Below, one piece after another: positions 1-9,800 of a stretch of DNA of 34,337 bases. Numbering within the stretch: position 1 is the stretch's first letter; each line of letters starts with the position of its first letter. The DNA is taken from assembly GCA_027578815.1 (NCBI GenBank), contig JANBTH010000109.1:1-34337 (forward strand). Direction: 5' to 3'. The DNA is from Coemansia sp. RSA 1804 (taxonomy: Eukaryota > Kickxellomycota > Kickxellomycetes > Kickxellales > Kickxellaceae). A model generated the notes under the pieces. It was not told the origin of the DNA and did not search any database. It saw only the letters and a program-made list of their open reading frames with translations. The position numbers were made by a program, and so were the translations under genes.

Positions 1-63
1 AGCATTTTTGCATTTCTCTAAAGAGCCAACCTTGTGTGTATCACACCGATAATCCTGGCACAT
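1..63 (-). CDS. Possible cysteine-rich mini-ORF, cut by the window edge
   Basis: Read on the minus strand from an ATG at 63, the frame is open to the edge and gives 21 residues with cysteines at 2, 7 and 18. Its Met-Cys start and early second cysteine resemble the two better cysteine-rich ORFs at 734-880 and 1682-1810. The spacing is not the same, and too little of the frame is present to be sure. It may be a third diverged relative or chance. No function can be assigned. Confidence 0.12.
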   Translation of the reverse strand, partial: MCQDYRCDTHKVGSLEKCKNA

Positions 64-733
64 TGTTTATTGGCTTGGTAATATAATGGGTATAATTGAT
101 AGTCTAGTTTCTACTAAAAAATATTGATGTGTTAGAATAATTATGAATAAAAGTGTCTTTTCCCATGAAAACCAAGAGAAAACTACTCTTTTTTATATAT
201 CCTTGAAAGATATTAAGCAAAAAATGTAAAAACAATGAATGTCTATATTTAACGGCTCATTACGCAATATTGAACAAGAATCAATGTATCTGATTGCACA
301 GCTGACCAGCTACTTTCTATTAGTCAAGCAGCCAAAAATATATACAGATTTTAGTTCAAACTACGTAATGCCACCCCCAAAGAGAAAACCTAGTGTTTGG
401 TTGACATTTTTATCACCTTGTCAAAAACTTACTATTTTTACCTATCATCTGAAAATTTAAATTTTAAAAGTTGTTTATTAGTTAGTTATTCTACATATAG
501 AATAATTCTACAAAAAGGCTAGTTTAAAACCTTACATGTCGCAGCACTTTTTTTTTTAAAAATTTTACACAAACTAGCGTAGAAACAATAGTGGATATTC
601 TTTGACTGCAAGGTTACATGGCTATCTTGTTTTTTTTTTTAAAAAAAAGTTATAATAAAAGCCAGAAAGCGCTTGCATTGCTTAATACAAAAAGCATATG
701 TGGCTGGTTGGAATGCCCGACTAGTTACATTAC
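64..733. other. AT-rich stretch without a convincing gene
   Basis: This stretch is AT-rich with homopolymer A and T runs. A 73-codon plus-strand ORF at 239-460 has no recognisable domain and does not look coding. From about 499 onward the sequence matches a second copy near 1551 (see the repeat entries). This part would be the 3' flank of the minus-strand ORF at 734-880. Confidence 0.5.
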
Positions 734-1010
734 TTATGTTGATTTGGTACTTTTAAATTTGCTGCTTGGTATCTTCATGCATGGGTAACATGTAACTGGT
801 ATTACGTTTTTACAATCAGGTTTACCAGTTGTGCAATGAACAACCATTCCCTTTCCACATTTGCATTTTTTTTCACACATATTTGAATTTTTGTGAAAAA
901 AAAGTATTATATATTGCTAAATAGAAAACAACAAGGTTTGAGTTGATTGGTGATATTTTTTCAGTAGAATAATGTTTTTCATGTAAAAAAATAAATGAAT
1001 ACAAGAGAAT
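499..1010. repeat. Diverged segmental duplication, copy A
   Basis: The left end (agaataattctacaaaaagg at 499) matches agaataatcctacaaaaaag at 1551. The match continues through CAAACTAGC (about 574 and 1621) into the cysteine-rich ORF, and then into an upstream ATTCTACTG block (about 965 reversed, against about 1885). Several indels shift the offset from about 1052 to about 930 bases. Homology in both flanks as well as the ORF indicates duplication of a whole small locus. Boundaries were judged by eye. Confidence 0.55.
734..880 (-). CDS. Seven-cysteine mini-protein A (48 aa)
   Basis: The ORF runs from an ATG at 880 to TAA at 734 and encodes 48 residues. Cysteines fall at 2, 6, 8, 16, 23, 31 and 34, giving C-x3-C-x-C-x7-C-x6-C-x7-C-x2-C, followed by a Lys/Ser/Thr-rich tail. 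The ORF at 1682-1810 has the same pattern with one extra residue between cysteines 2 and 3. The non-cysteine residues differ strongly, which suggests the cysteine framework is what has been kept. There is no signal peptide. Either the protein is cytosolic and perhaps metal-binding, or this is the last exon of a longer spliced gene; a TTTAG that could serve as an acceptor lies about 35 nt upstream. It is too short to be sure it is translated, and no named family was recognised. Confidence 0.38.
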   Translation of the reverse strand: MCEKKCKCGKGMVVHCTTGKPDCKNVIPVTCYPCMKIPSSKFKSTKST

Positions 1011-1163
1011 AGTGTTGTTGCTTGGTTTAAATATTGGGATTATACAGTTTTGGACGCAAAATTTGAATGATGAATTGTTGCATATGTTACATGCTTTTTC
1101 CGCACGTGTTATTTGATTATACATTAAGCAGTTCATACACTTATAAGAAGTCCGCATGCACAT
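873..1163 (-). CDS. Possible cysteine-rich ORF between the two repeats
   Basis: This 96-codon minus-strand ORF has seven cysteines in its first 39 residues (2, 9, 12, 24, 27, 35, 39) and none after, where it becomes AT-driven low-complexity sequence. The piece C24-x2-C27-x7-C35 has the same spacing as the start of the protein at 1682-1810. The piece C2-x6-C9-x2-C12 resembles that protein's end (C-x7-C-x2-C). It may be a decayed relative or an upstream exon of the 734-880 gene. The simplest splice joining I tried was out of phase, so no gene model is offered. Confidence 0.2.
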   Translation of the reverse strand: MCMRTSYKCMNCLMYNQITRAEKACNICNNSSFKFCVQNCIIPIFKPSNNTILLYSFIFLHEKHYSTEKISPINSNLVVFYLAIYNTFFSQKFKYV

Positions 1164-1681
1164 AGGATTCCACAGAAATCCCGGGGGCAGGCTTCTCCAA
1201 GTCAGTGTTTGTTAATGTGTTGACTGTATACAATTCACCAATTAATTTTGGTTTTAAATTAATATTTAGGGATTACACAATTAAGAGTATAATTATTAAA
1301 AACTAACGATATATTCTCTGCACACTACACTTTCGGCAGTGCATGAAGGCCGTATCTTGTTAACATAATGTGTTGATGTTGCCTTTTTTGCCATTACTGA
1401 ATTTTTTTTGTTTTTTTTTTGTTGCTTGGGACATTCACTATTTAACAGCAAGTTGAGACAGATAGATAAATCGATATAACATATTATAAAAAAGAAAACA
1501 TGGGTTTGACTAGTGGCTCCGTTATTTATTTAACAACAATCTCATTTTGCAGAATAATCCTACAAAAAAGCTAGCTTAAAGTGCTATGTGCTACGGTGTT
1601 TTTGACATAAAATATTAGACAAACTAGCATAAAAGTAAAGATAAATATCCATCTGGAAGCTTGAATTTATACTGCCGTCAA
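1164..1681. other. AT-rich spacer with no recognised gene
   Basis: The spacer contains short T runs (about 1397-1420) and a locally GC-rich patch near 1178-1200. From about 1551 it is the 3' flank of the cysteine-rich ORF at 1682-1810 and belongs to copy B of the duplication. Nothing else is visible. Confidence 0.5.
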
Positions 1682-1960
1682 TCAAGTGCCATTTGTTTTC
1701 TTTGAACAATTGTAACACTTTTTTGGTGTTTCGTTTCTACAACCAGGTGATCCGGTTTCGCAATAAATGGGCCTGCTAACCTTACAATCAGTACATCTCA
1801 TTAAACACATTTTATTATTGAGTTAATGCGTAAGCTTTATGTTGATGGTAGAATAAAAAGAGGTTTTAGTTCACTATTTTCCAGTAGAATATAGACTAGT
1901 AAAATTTTTCAACAGTATGAAAAAATAAAAAGGCGTGAAGAATGGAATTAAAGTTGATAG
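1551..1960. repeat. Diverged segmental duplication, copy B
   Basis: This is the counterpart of the block at 499-1010, in the same orientation. Conserved anchors are the agaataatcctacaaaaaag block at the left end, CAAACTAGC near 1621, the seven-cysteine ORF at 1682-1810, and a T-rich plus CCAGTAGAAT block near 1880. Identity is patchy, so the duplication is old. Confidence 0.55.
1682..1810 (-). CDS. Seven-cysteine mini-protein B (42 aa)
   Basis: The ORF runs from an ATG at 1810 to TGA at 1682 and encodes 42 residues. Cysteines are at 2, 6, 9, 17, 24, 32 and 35: C-x3-C-x2-C-x7-C-x6-C-x7-C-x2-C. The third to seventh spacings are identical to protein A (734-880), and both share a T-G-x-P-x-C piece before cysteine 5 and a C-Y-x-C near the end. 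The in-frame stop just upstream and the lack of a signal sequence leave open that it is an exon of a spliced gene. The conserved spacing despite sequence drift argues for past selection on a protein. Function is unknown; metal binding or a disulfide knot are both possible. Confidence 0.38.
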   Translation of the reverse strand: MCLMRCTDCKVSRPIYCETGSPGCRNETPKKCYNCSKKTNGT

Positions 1961-2494
1961 ATAGATGTGCTAGTGAGGAAAACCTTTCTCTTCGCTTTTT
2001 GTATACAAACTTGCAGGTATGTTAAAAATTTTAAATTGCTGATATTGGCAGGTGGAGATATGAAAACATAATGTCATTTAATCGCTAGGTAAAGAAAAAT
2101 ACATGTCCACATGTTATCATTAGTTATCAAATTGCATTTCATTTATCTTAATTTAGATGTTAATTAGATACTGGCAGTAATTCACCTAGCAAATACAAGA
2201 TAATATAGAAGGCTAATTGAATTCTAATAATATGTGCAAAAGATTATTCTAATTTCGGCTGATCATAGTGTGGATTTAACATTTGATCAACGCTCTTCAA
2301 ACTAACAAACGCGAACATCATCGTCAAAAGAAAGAGAGCGTTTTCTTCCTCTCTTTGGAAAAGAAAGGTTCCTCATTCTTGTACTTTTTTTATTTTGTCT
2401 ACTTTTTTGGAAAGCTCATCCTGCTAATTACCTATCATCCTTTCCATCAACAACGAAAGAGAGAAGGAGCGAAGAACCAGCGAGTAAAAGAAGA
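1811..2494. other. AT-rich spacer and KSH1 promoter region
   Basis: The left part continues the duplication to about 1960. The rest is AT-rich. The last ~200 bases before KSH1 are rich in T and then in purine (GAAAGAGAGAAGGAG), typical of a fungal promoter and 5' leader. An 83-codon ORF (2283-2534) lies here in another frame and overlaps KSH1; it has no recognisable features. Confidence 0.5.
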
Positions 2495-2710
2495 ATGTCC
2501 GCACTATTCAATTTCCAATCCCTACTGCTGGTGATTCTGCTGACGATCTGCACATGCACGTACTTGCGAGCACAGGCACCGGCGCTGATAGACCGCAACA
2601 AGACGGGGGTGATGGGACTGCTGTGGAAGTCGGCGCGGATAGGAGAGCGGCTTAGTCCGTACGTGGCTATAGCGTGTATCGTTATGGCGTTTCAGTTAGT
2701 AATGTACTGA
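2495..2710 (+). CDS. KSH1: Protein kish (KSH1/TMEM167 family)
   Basis: The 71-residue protein is the usual length for kish, a small membrane protein of the early secretory pathway (Golgi/ER, needed for constitutive secretion). It matches the family almost end to end: an MSA-FNFQSLL start, a hydrophobic segment ending in ICTCTYLR (about 6-25), the DRNKTG motif (about 33-38), LLWKSARIGER-SPYVA (about 42-57) and a second hydrophobic stretch to the C-terminus. The first segment may act as a signal peptide or as a membrane anchor. The ATG is preceded by an A/G-rich leader and is the only sensible start. The gene is uninterrupted and converges on the mutase gene, with only about 92 bases between the stop codons. 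Confidence 0.95.
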   Translation: MSALFNFQSLLLVILLTICTCTYLRAQAPALIDRNKTGVMGLLWKSARIGERLSPYVAIACIVMAFQLVMY

Positions 2711-2802
2711 GAAGAAGATAAAGAAAGAAAAAGGGGATGGTTTTTTATGTTCATTTTAAAATATATGTACTTGACAAAAAGAAACAACAACAGCGATTGG
2801 TT

Positions 2803-4704
2803 TTACAACCCACTCTTGGACGCCTGCACAAGCTCGTCGGCAATGGCGCGTGTCATTGTTTCAAGATCTCTGGCAGCCAAGGCGCGATCGTTCTCGCTGT
2901 TGCTGGCCTCCAAGTAGTACTTGAGCTTGGGTTCCGTGCCGGATGTGCGCAGTGTCAGGCGGCTGCCGTTGCGTGTCTCGAAGGTGATCATCTGCGAGGA
3001 AGAAGAGACCGGGAGCGTGGGCTCGTACTGGCCCTTTGCAATGACCAGCTGGTGATCGCCAGAGCCGGAAGAGGCGGCGCATATCTTGTCAACATCCGGG
3101 ATTTCAACGCCAATCGTCAAATCGCGGATATAGCTCACGGGGAATCCGCCGATTGTCAGCGGATACCGCAGAACCTCGGTAGCGCCGCCCTGGGCACTGG
3201 TGCGCACAAAGGAAGTGCGTGAAATGCCATCGTTATTCGATCCATCGCCATAGCGGATGCGCGAAAAGATCTCGCCCGTCTTGCGCGGATCCGGGGAGAT
3301 AAAGTAGTTGTTGGCGGACTCAAAGTAGCCGTAGCGCGCGTACTGCGTCTCCAGGTAATCGGAGATGCGTTGCTGTTGGGCGTGGAGACGAGATGCCAGC
3401 TGCACAAAGAAGCCAAGCGCAGTGACTCCGTCCTTGTCAAGCACCTTGTCGCTGACCATGTAGCCGATGGCCTCCTCGTACCCAAAGGCCGCGTGGTAGC
3501 CCTGCTTGCTGAGGGACTCGAGCTCGTTGGCAATCCACTTGAACCCTGTCAGTGTCTCCGCGCAGTGGATGCCCTCCTTGCGTGCCAGCACCCCAAGCAT
3601 GCGCGACGACGCCGTGCTGTTGGCCATCGCAATCTTCGAGTCGGCAATGCCGTTGTGGCGATAGGCCTCAAGCACGGCGGCGGCAAAGATGGTGCCCAAC
3701 TGGTCGCCGGTAAACATTAGCCAGCTGCCGTCGGCCTGACGCTCAGCGACGGCAAAGCGGTCGGCGTCGGGGTCGTTGGCCAGAACGAGCTGTGCATTAT
3801 CACGGTCCGCCACGGCCATCGCCATATCAAGCGCTCCCTTCTCCTCGGGGTTCGGGAAGGCCACCGTCGAAAAGTCAGGGTCCGGCTGCAGCTGCTCCTG
3901 CACGGGGATGTAGGGCGGCAGGCCGAATATCTCCAGCACACGCGCAGCAAAGGGTGCGCCCACGCCATGCATCGGCGTGTACACGTAGCGCAGCGAGGTG
4001 GCTGCATTCAGACCACGGTCCGCCACCAGGCCTTGGGCGGCATCAAAGTAAGCCTTCGTCATAGACTCTGTGACATCGGTGACACCGGGGTCGGATTCCA
4101 CTCCCTGCGTGTCCCAGTTGACGGGTACGCTGTTTTCGCGAATACACTGCGAAACGCCCTCGTCCAGCGGCGGGCGGATCTGCGCCCCGTTCTCCCAGTA
4201 CAGCTTGTACCCGTTGTCCTGTTTGGGGTTATGCGACGCCGTGATCATCACACCGCACGCCGCGCCGAGTCGCTTGACAGCAAACGGCACAAGCGGAGTT
4301 GGCCCAACCGCCGTGTACAGATACACCTTGAATCCGCGGTCCAGGAAGGCACGTGCGGTCGAAAGCGCAAAGATCCGGGAACCGTGGCGATGGTCGTAGC
4401 CTACAACCACGCCGCGCGTCAGTGCGTCGGGGACGCTGCGCTCCACATAGGCGGCTGTGCCCTGCGATGCCGTTATCACCGTCAGCTGGTTGATGCGTGC
4501 GTATCCGGCCTCCATGCGCGCGCGCATTCCCGATGTGCCGAACTCGACTGGAGTGCGTAGCAGCTTCTCCAGGTCGTCCGTCTTGTTGGCGGCGACCAGG
4601 GCCTCGATCTGGCTGCGTGTGTGCGGGTCCTTGTCCTCGGCCAGCCAGCGCTTGGCCAGGTCCAGGACGCTCATTTTGGCAGTGGTCTGCTGCTGGTTAC
4701 TCAT
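2803..4704 (-). CDS. PRM15: Phosphopentose/phosphoglucose mutase (PRM15/PGM2-like)
   Basis: This is an alpha-D-phosphohexomutase-superfamily enzyme of 633 residues, close to yeast Prm15/Pgm3 and human PGM2. These interconvert ribose-1-P and ribose-5-P, with some glucose-1-P/6-P activity. Four landmark motifs are in order: catalytic phosphoserine loop TASHNPKQDNGYK (155-167, Ser157), magnesium loop DPDADR (311-316), sugar loop GYEEAIG (408-414) and phosphate loop RTSGTEPK (586-593). The wording TASHNP-x2-DNGYK followed by KLYWENGAQI favours the PGM2 subfamily over the classical PGM1 type. I chose the ATG at 4704. The frame is open 36 codons further upstream, but that part is a T-rich, (TA)n-derived leader unlike protein. 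An ATG at 4674 is an alternative. The gene is cytosolic and uninterrupted. Confidence 0.93.
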   Translation of the reverse strand: MSNQQQTTAKMSVLDLAKRWLAEDKDPHTRSQIEALVAANKTDDLEKLLRTPVEFGTSGMRARMEAGYARINQLTVITASQGTAAYVERSVPDALTRGVVVGYDHRHGSRIFALSTARAFLDRGFKVYLYTAVGPTPLVPFAVKRLGAACGVMITASHNPKQDNGYKLYWENGAQIRPPLDEGVSQCIRENSVPVNWDTQGVESDPGVTDVTESMTKAYFDAAQGLVADRGLNAATSLRYVYTPMHGVGAPFAARVLEIFGLPPYIPVQEQLQPDPDFSTVAFPNPEEKGALDMAMAVADRDNAQLVLANDPDADRFAVAERQADGSWLMFTGDQLGTIFAAAVLEAYRHNGIADSKIAMANSTASSRMLGVLARKEGIHCAETLTGFKWIANELESLSKQGYHAAFGYEEAIGYMVSDKVLDKDGVTALGFFVQLASRLHAQQQRISDYLETQYARYGYFESANNYFISPDPRKTGEIFSRIRYGDGSNNDGISRTSFVRTSAQGGATEVLRYPLTIGGFPVSYIRDLTIGVEIPDVDKICAASSGSGDHQLVIAKGQYEPTLPVSSSSQMITFETRNGSRLTLRTSGTEPKLKYYLEASNSENDRALAARDLETMTRAIADELVQASKSGL

Positions 4705-4736
4705 AGTTGACAAGCTAGAATAGATAAATATATGTG

Positions 4737-4754
4737 TATATATATATATATATA
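4737..4754. repeat. (TA)9 microsatellite upstream of the mutase gene
   Basis: Nine TA units start 33 bases before the mutase ATG on its coding strand. It could provide a TATA element or lie within a short leader. Its position makes length variation a possible influence on expression. Confidence 0.6.
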
Positions 4755-5091
4755 AAGTGAGAATGAAGAAAAAGGGAGGAAGGAAAAAGAAAAGGGTGAA
4801 GGGCGGGAGCAAAAAGGGCGGGTTTTATGACGTGTGCAAACCGCGAAGCGTATTCCGCAATTAGAAAGAAAGAAAGAACAGAAAGGGGCCAAAATTCCCT
4901 AAATAGTAGGAAAATAAAGAGATTAAAATGGATAGCGATGGGGGGGGGAAGAGAAAGCCGGGATGAGATAGATGACTTTATAAAATATATTGGGCATACA
5001 ATCAAAGAATGAAGCGCAAATGCTAGGCTATGCGCGCAATCGGCGGCAGAAAGCAAAAAAAAAAAAAAAGAAAGGAAGCACACGGGAGAGC
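4755..5091. other. Spacer between mutase promoter and MDN1 3' end
   Basis: The spacer holds the upstream region of the mutase gene (purine-rich on the plus strand, so pyrimidine-rich on the coding strand) and the 3' flank of MDN1, both on the minus strand. An A15 run lies at 5055-5069, about 22 bases past the MDN1 stop. No gene is seen. Confidence 0.5.
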
Positions 5092-6838
5092 TCACGTGTT
5101 TCCGACAAGACTAAAGTACTGGCGCAGGGCCTCGGCAAGGACGGCGGGAAGCCCGGCGATATCGCGCAGAACAACGTAGTAGTTGAAGGGGAAGGTGTCG
5201 AGATACCGCTCGACGCGCATCTCCATCCTCCCGTTGACGCCCTTGACGAAGGAGACGTGCTGCGTGTTCATGATAGAGTTCTTGTCAGCGTCGGCAGCGT
5301 CGGAGTCGGGAGGGCCGGCGGAACCGGCGGAACCGGCTGCGCGGTCCAGAACAATGAAAACAACCATGACGCGACGCTCGGACGCCGCACGCACCTGCTG
5401 CAGCAGCCGCGGGTGGTCCTGGCAGACACCGTCGGAAACAACCAGCTGCAGCCGCCAGAGCTCGTCGGCAGAAGCAGAGGAGGAATTGGCCTCGGCGGCC
5501 TCAAACAGCTGCAGCGACGCATCCATCAGCTGCACAACATTCGTCTTGTCGTCATCAAACGTGAATCGGCTGAGCACTCGCGCGCCAGCATCGGCGTCAA
5601 AGGCAGCGTCAAACGGATGCAGCAGGGAGACCTGCTCGCCAAACGACACAACCGAGAGCTGTCCGACCTCCAGCTGCGTCAGCGCTGTGGTTATCAGCGC
5701 AAGTGTCTCGTACGCCAGCTCCACGGCATGCGCGGTTTGCGCCATCGACTTGGAGTTGTCCAGCGATACCATCACCTGGTACTCGCGGCGGGCGGGCTTT
5801 GTGCGTCGCAGCCAGATCTTGTCCTTGCGGAAGTCCGACGCAATGTACGGGATGATGCGCTTCATGTTGAGCCGCTTGCCCGTGCGGTAGTCGCCGCGGA
5901 GCTGGGTGGCCTGCGTGGGCGTCAGAATCAGGCGCAGCTGCTCCGTGAGCGATAGTGCCAGATCGTGCGTCAGGCGCGAGTACGCCTGCCACAGCTGTGC
6001 TGCGCGCTCGGCGTCCTGCGTGGTCTGAGCCCGCCACTCGCTCGTGGCTGTCTCCAGGTCGCTTCGCAGCTGGTCGATGTCGATTTCATCGCTGGCAATC
6101 TCTGCATCGCCTTCATCCTCGGACATCCGCTCGTCGCCGTCGCTGTCTGGCTCCATCATGGCAGCAACAGACTGCTGCAGCTGCGCAGCATCCGCCATGC
6201 TGCTCCGCTCGCCGCTTTCGGGCGGCGGCTGCCGATTTGGTCTCGGCTCGACTCGGCTCTGCGGGTTCTCTGGCGCTTGGGCGCGGCCAGCATCCTCTTC
6301 TTCGTCTGGCTGGCTTTGCTGCTGGCGCTGGTGGGCACTGTCGCTGCCGGCCTGCTGCTCCTGCTCTTGATCCTGCTGCTGGTTCTGTTGTTGCTGGTTC
6401 TGCTGGGCACTAGCATTGTCTTCCTCCCCCTCGTCGTCAATGTCCATGGGCTGGGGCTGGTGCTGCTGCTTCTCAAGCTCCTCGTCATTAGCGTCAGCCA
6501 GCGCAACCTTGTCATACGCATCGTCCTCGCCTTTGATGTGCTCGAACTCGGAGGCCTCGGGCGCCGACTGCTGCTGCTGCTCGCCATCATCGTTACCACT
6601 GTTGTTGTTGTCGGCGGCAGCATCTTCCATCTCTGCCTCCGCTTCCTCGGTTTCGTCTCGCATGACAAGATCCAGACGCCGCTCCCACTTCTCAATGACG
6701 TCGGCCAGCGTGCGCTCCGAGTCCATCTGCGGCCGCTTTCGGTCCTCGCTCTGGATCTGCGCCTGCGTCTGGTTCTGGCTTGAATCCTGCGGCTGAGGCT
6801 GCGGCTGGGTGCTGCCGCTGGCATCGGGGCGTGTCATA

Positions 6839-6880
<42 letters not shown>

Positions 6881-9800
6881 CTGCTCGACTCGTCGTCAGC
6901 TGGCTGCGGCTGGGAGTCCTGTGCCTCTGCGGCAGTGTTGGGCTGGTCGTTGCCGTCGAGATTCACGGCGGCATCGAGTCCGCCGGTGGGCTTGTTGGCG
7001 CCAGACGACTCGTCCTCGTTGCTGTTGAGCCGCGACTCGTCGTCGAGCAGCGTGTTATCCGGCCCTTCATTCTCCTCATCGGGATCGCCGGTGCTCCCGG
7101 TCTCCTCCGGATCCTCAGCATCATCACCACCTTCTTCGTGGTCATCCTCGTCCATCGCACTGCCATCGTCTCCTTCGCGCTCGGCTGTCTGTTCGCCGTC
7201 ATCCATGGCCTCATCTGCCCCGTCTGTGCGCGGACCCTCATCATCGTTCTCGTTCGCATTCTCCGCCTTCCCTTCCTCCTCCTCCTCCTCCTCTTCTGCT
7301 TCTGCTGTCGCCGATGGTTTCTGGTCAATTGCGTCCTCCTCGGCACCAAGATCAGCGTCGGCCTCGATCGCATCGTCGTCGCCATCCTCGTTCTCGCTCT
7401 GCTCGGCATCGCCGTCAATGTCAAGGCCCTCGGGCATCTCGAGCTGGTCGCCCAGATCGTCAACATCAGCCATGCGGTCCAGCGTATCCTTGTTGGTGCG
7501 CGGATCCAGCTCCTCGCCATCGCTGTCGCTATCGCCAGACCCGCCGTCGGAGCGCATCTCCTCATCGTCATCGCCGCCATCGTCGTGCTCGGGCTGGCCG
7601 GCATCAGCAGCATCCTCTTCTCCATCCTTCGGCTGCTGCTTCTGCGGATCGCCCTCGTTGTCGCTTTCCTGGCCAGCAACAATATCGGTCTCGCTCCTGG
7701 ACTGCTTGGCAGAGGAGTCGACGGTCTGGTCGGCATCCTTGGAATCGCCGTCCTTGTCGTTCTCATCGTTCTCGTCCTTGTCGTCCCACAGCTTCTCATC
7801 GAGAGCGGTCGGATCGGTCGGATCCACATCCCCGATCTGCTCATCCATGTCGTGGTCGCTGTCATCGTCGCCGGACGACGAGCCGGAGCCGTCGGAGTCG
7901 TCGCTCTCCAGATCAGCATCGCCCAGGGCGCCATTGAAGTCGCCCGACATCTCCACCGCATCCTCATTGGTCGCCGGCTCGTCCTCCTCATCCTGCTGGT
8001 CCTCCTCCTTATTCCCATTGTCGCGGAGCCCCTCGATCTGGTCCTCGCCCTCGATCTCGTCAGACACGTTCTTGGCGCCCGCCGTGGATCCCTCGCCCAT
8101 GCCGGTACCGGTGGCCTGCGCATTGGTGTCGCCGGCGTCCTCGGGCTCCAGCGGCTCGTCCTGCGGACCCATTCCGTGCACCATCGCAGATGTCAGCGAC
8201 GTGGCCATGCCCAGCGCAAAGTGCACAACCGCCCGGTGCAGCTCCGCATGCTCCGCCACCACCGCCTGCACAAGCAGCAGGTACTGCCTCACCCAGGGCT
8301 GCACGCACCGGAACACCGCGCCCCGCGTGTCCGGCGACTCGCCAGCGCGGCGGTAGCACTCGCGCGTCAGGTCGCGGAGCACCGGAACCATCGTGCGCAG
8401 CTGCAGGGCTTGCGCGAGCGCCTGGTGGGCGTCCAGCCTGCGCACCAGCTCCTTGGGCGCAAGGCCCCAGATGTTGCGCCTCTCGTCCGCAGAAGCCAAA
8501 GAGGATGCGGCCTCCGTAGAACGCACGGCCTGCCACACGCCCATGACGCCGGTGATCCAGCGCCCAGCAGTCGCAGCAGCCGCAGAGCCCCAAGCATGGC
8601 CGTTGGCGCCGGATGCCTCCGCGGCACCTGCGTCCGCGGCACTCGCGCCAAGCTGCTCGACCACACGGCCGACGGACGCCAGCGCTGGCTGCACCCACGG
8701 ATCCAGCATCCGCGGATCCAGCCCGGTCCGCGAGAGCCGCAGCGCCTGCGCAACAGCGTGTGCCGCAGTCGCCAGAGCCTCGCGGGCGGCAGCGACGGCC
8801 GGACTCGCGCTTGCGCAGATGTCGGCTGTTAGGGCGTCAACACCAGACATTGCCAGCGCGGTGGCCATGGCCGACGCGGTGCCCAGCAGCGCGTGTGCGG
8901 CGGCAAACTGGTCCGCCGCCGCGCGGATCCGGCCCACCGCGCACTCCGCGGCACCAGCGCAAGCGGGGTCCCAGCCGCCGGCTCCGCACACTGCGTCAAC
9001 GTCGGCCAGCAGCTGGGTCAGCTGCGCCATCGCCGAGTCCGCGGCCAGCTTGAGCTCCGCAACAACGAAGGAGCCGGACGCATTGGATCCCGGATCCGCT
9101 GGTAGACTATCTCCGCCCCACGCAGACGCCGCGCCCATCAGCGTCGCAGCATCGGCTACCAGCTCGGCTGCGCACTGGCGGTCGCCGACAACCAGGCTGT
9201 GGAGACACTCGACGAGCCCCGTTATCGCGCGCACCTGGGCGCCCGGCACCTCGGGGCTCCGCGCATCGTCGAAGGCCGCCGCACGCAGCTGCGACATCCG
9301 CGCAGCCAGCTGGAAGAACGCAGCGTCGGCTGTGCGCAGACTGCGCAGCGTGGCTGCCGCCGATGCCGATAGAACCAGCTGGCCGTCGGCGGCGGATGCC
9401 TGGGACACGGCCGACTGCCACGAAGCGGTGTCCAGCGGACGCAGCTGCAGCAGCGGCAGCTGTGCGCCAAGCCCCGGCGCCGCAGCTTTAGACGAAGCAC
9501 CGGATGCAGTTCCCTCGGTTCCGCCGGCCTCCTCAGCTGGCGCCGACGCCTGCGTGGATGCGCGGAAGTGCCGCTTCAGCCCGAGATCCTGCATTCCGCG
9601 CAGAATCTCCTTCAGCCGCGTGCGACGCAGGTTGCGCTGCTCGCCCCAGAACCGGCGCACCAGACGCTGCCGCTCCTCCTCGTCGACTTCAGCGCCATCG
9701 TCTGGGCTCGCCGCATCCTCCGCAGCGCCGCCTCCAATAACGTGCTTGCCGCGGGGCCTTGGCCTTGGGTTCTGCTTCTTGCTTGCGCCCTTGCCAGCAG

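Noticed and set aside
239..460. 73-codon plus-strand ORF in the AT-rich left region
   Set aside because: No domain, biased AT-driven composition, and no matching frame in the duplicated segment.
873..1100. Splice joining of the 873-1163 frame to the 734-880 ORF through a CTATTTAG acceptor
   Set aside because: The most donor-like site (GTATAA) leaves the frames out of phase, so I do not propose the model without RNA evidence.
2495..2710. KSH1 first considered as Yos1
   Set aside because: Both are small secretory membrane proteins, but the FNFQSLL, DRNKTG and ARIGER-SPYVA motifs are those of kish.
4705..4812. Upstream extension of the mutase by 36 codons
   Set aside because: It translates a T-rich and (TA)n leader into Phe/Leu/Tyr/Ile repeats. 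The ATG at 4704 gives the normal family length.
6809..8832. Plus-strand serine-rich and leucine-rich ORFs opposite the acidic domain
   Set aside because: Their composition is the exact complement of the Glu/Asp codons of midasin; they overlap each other in two frames.
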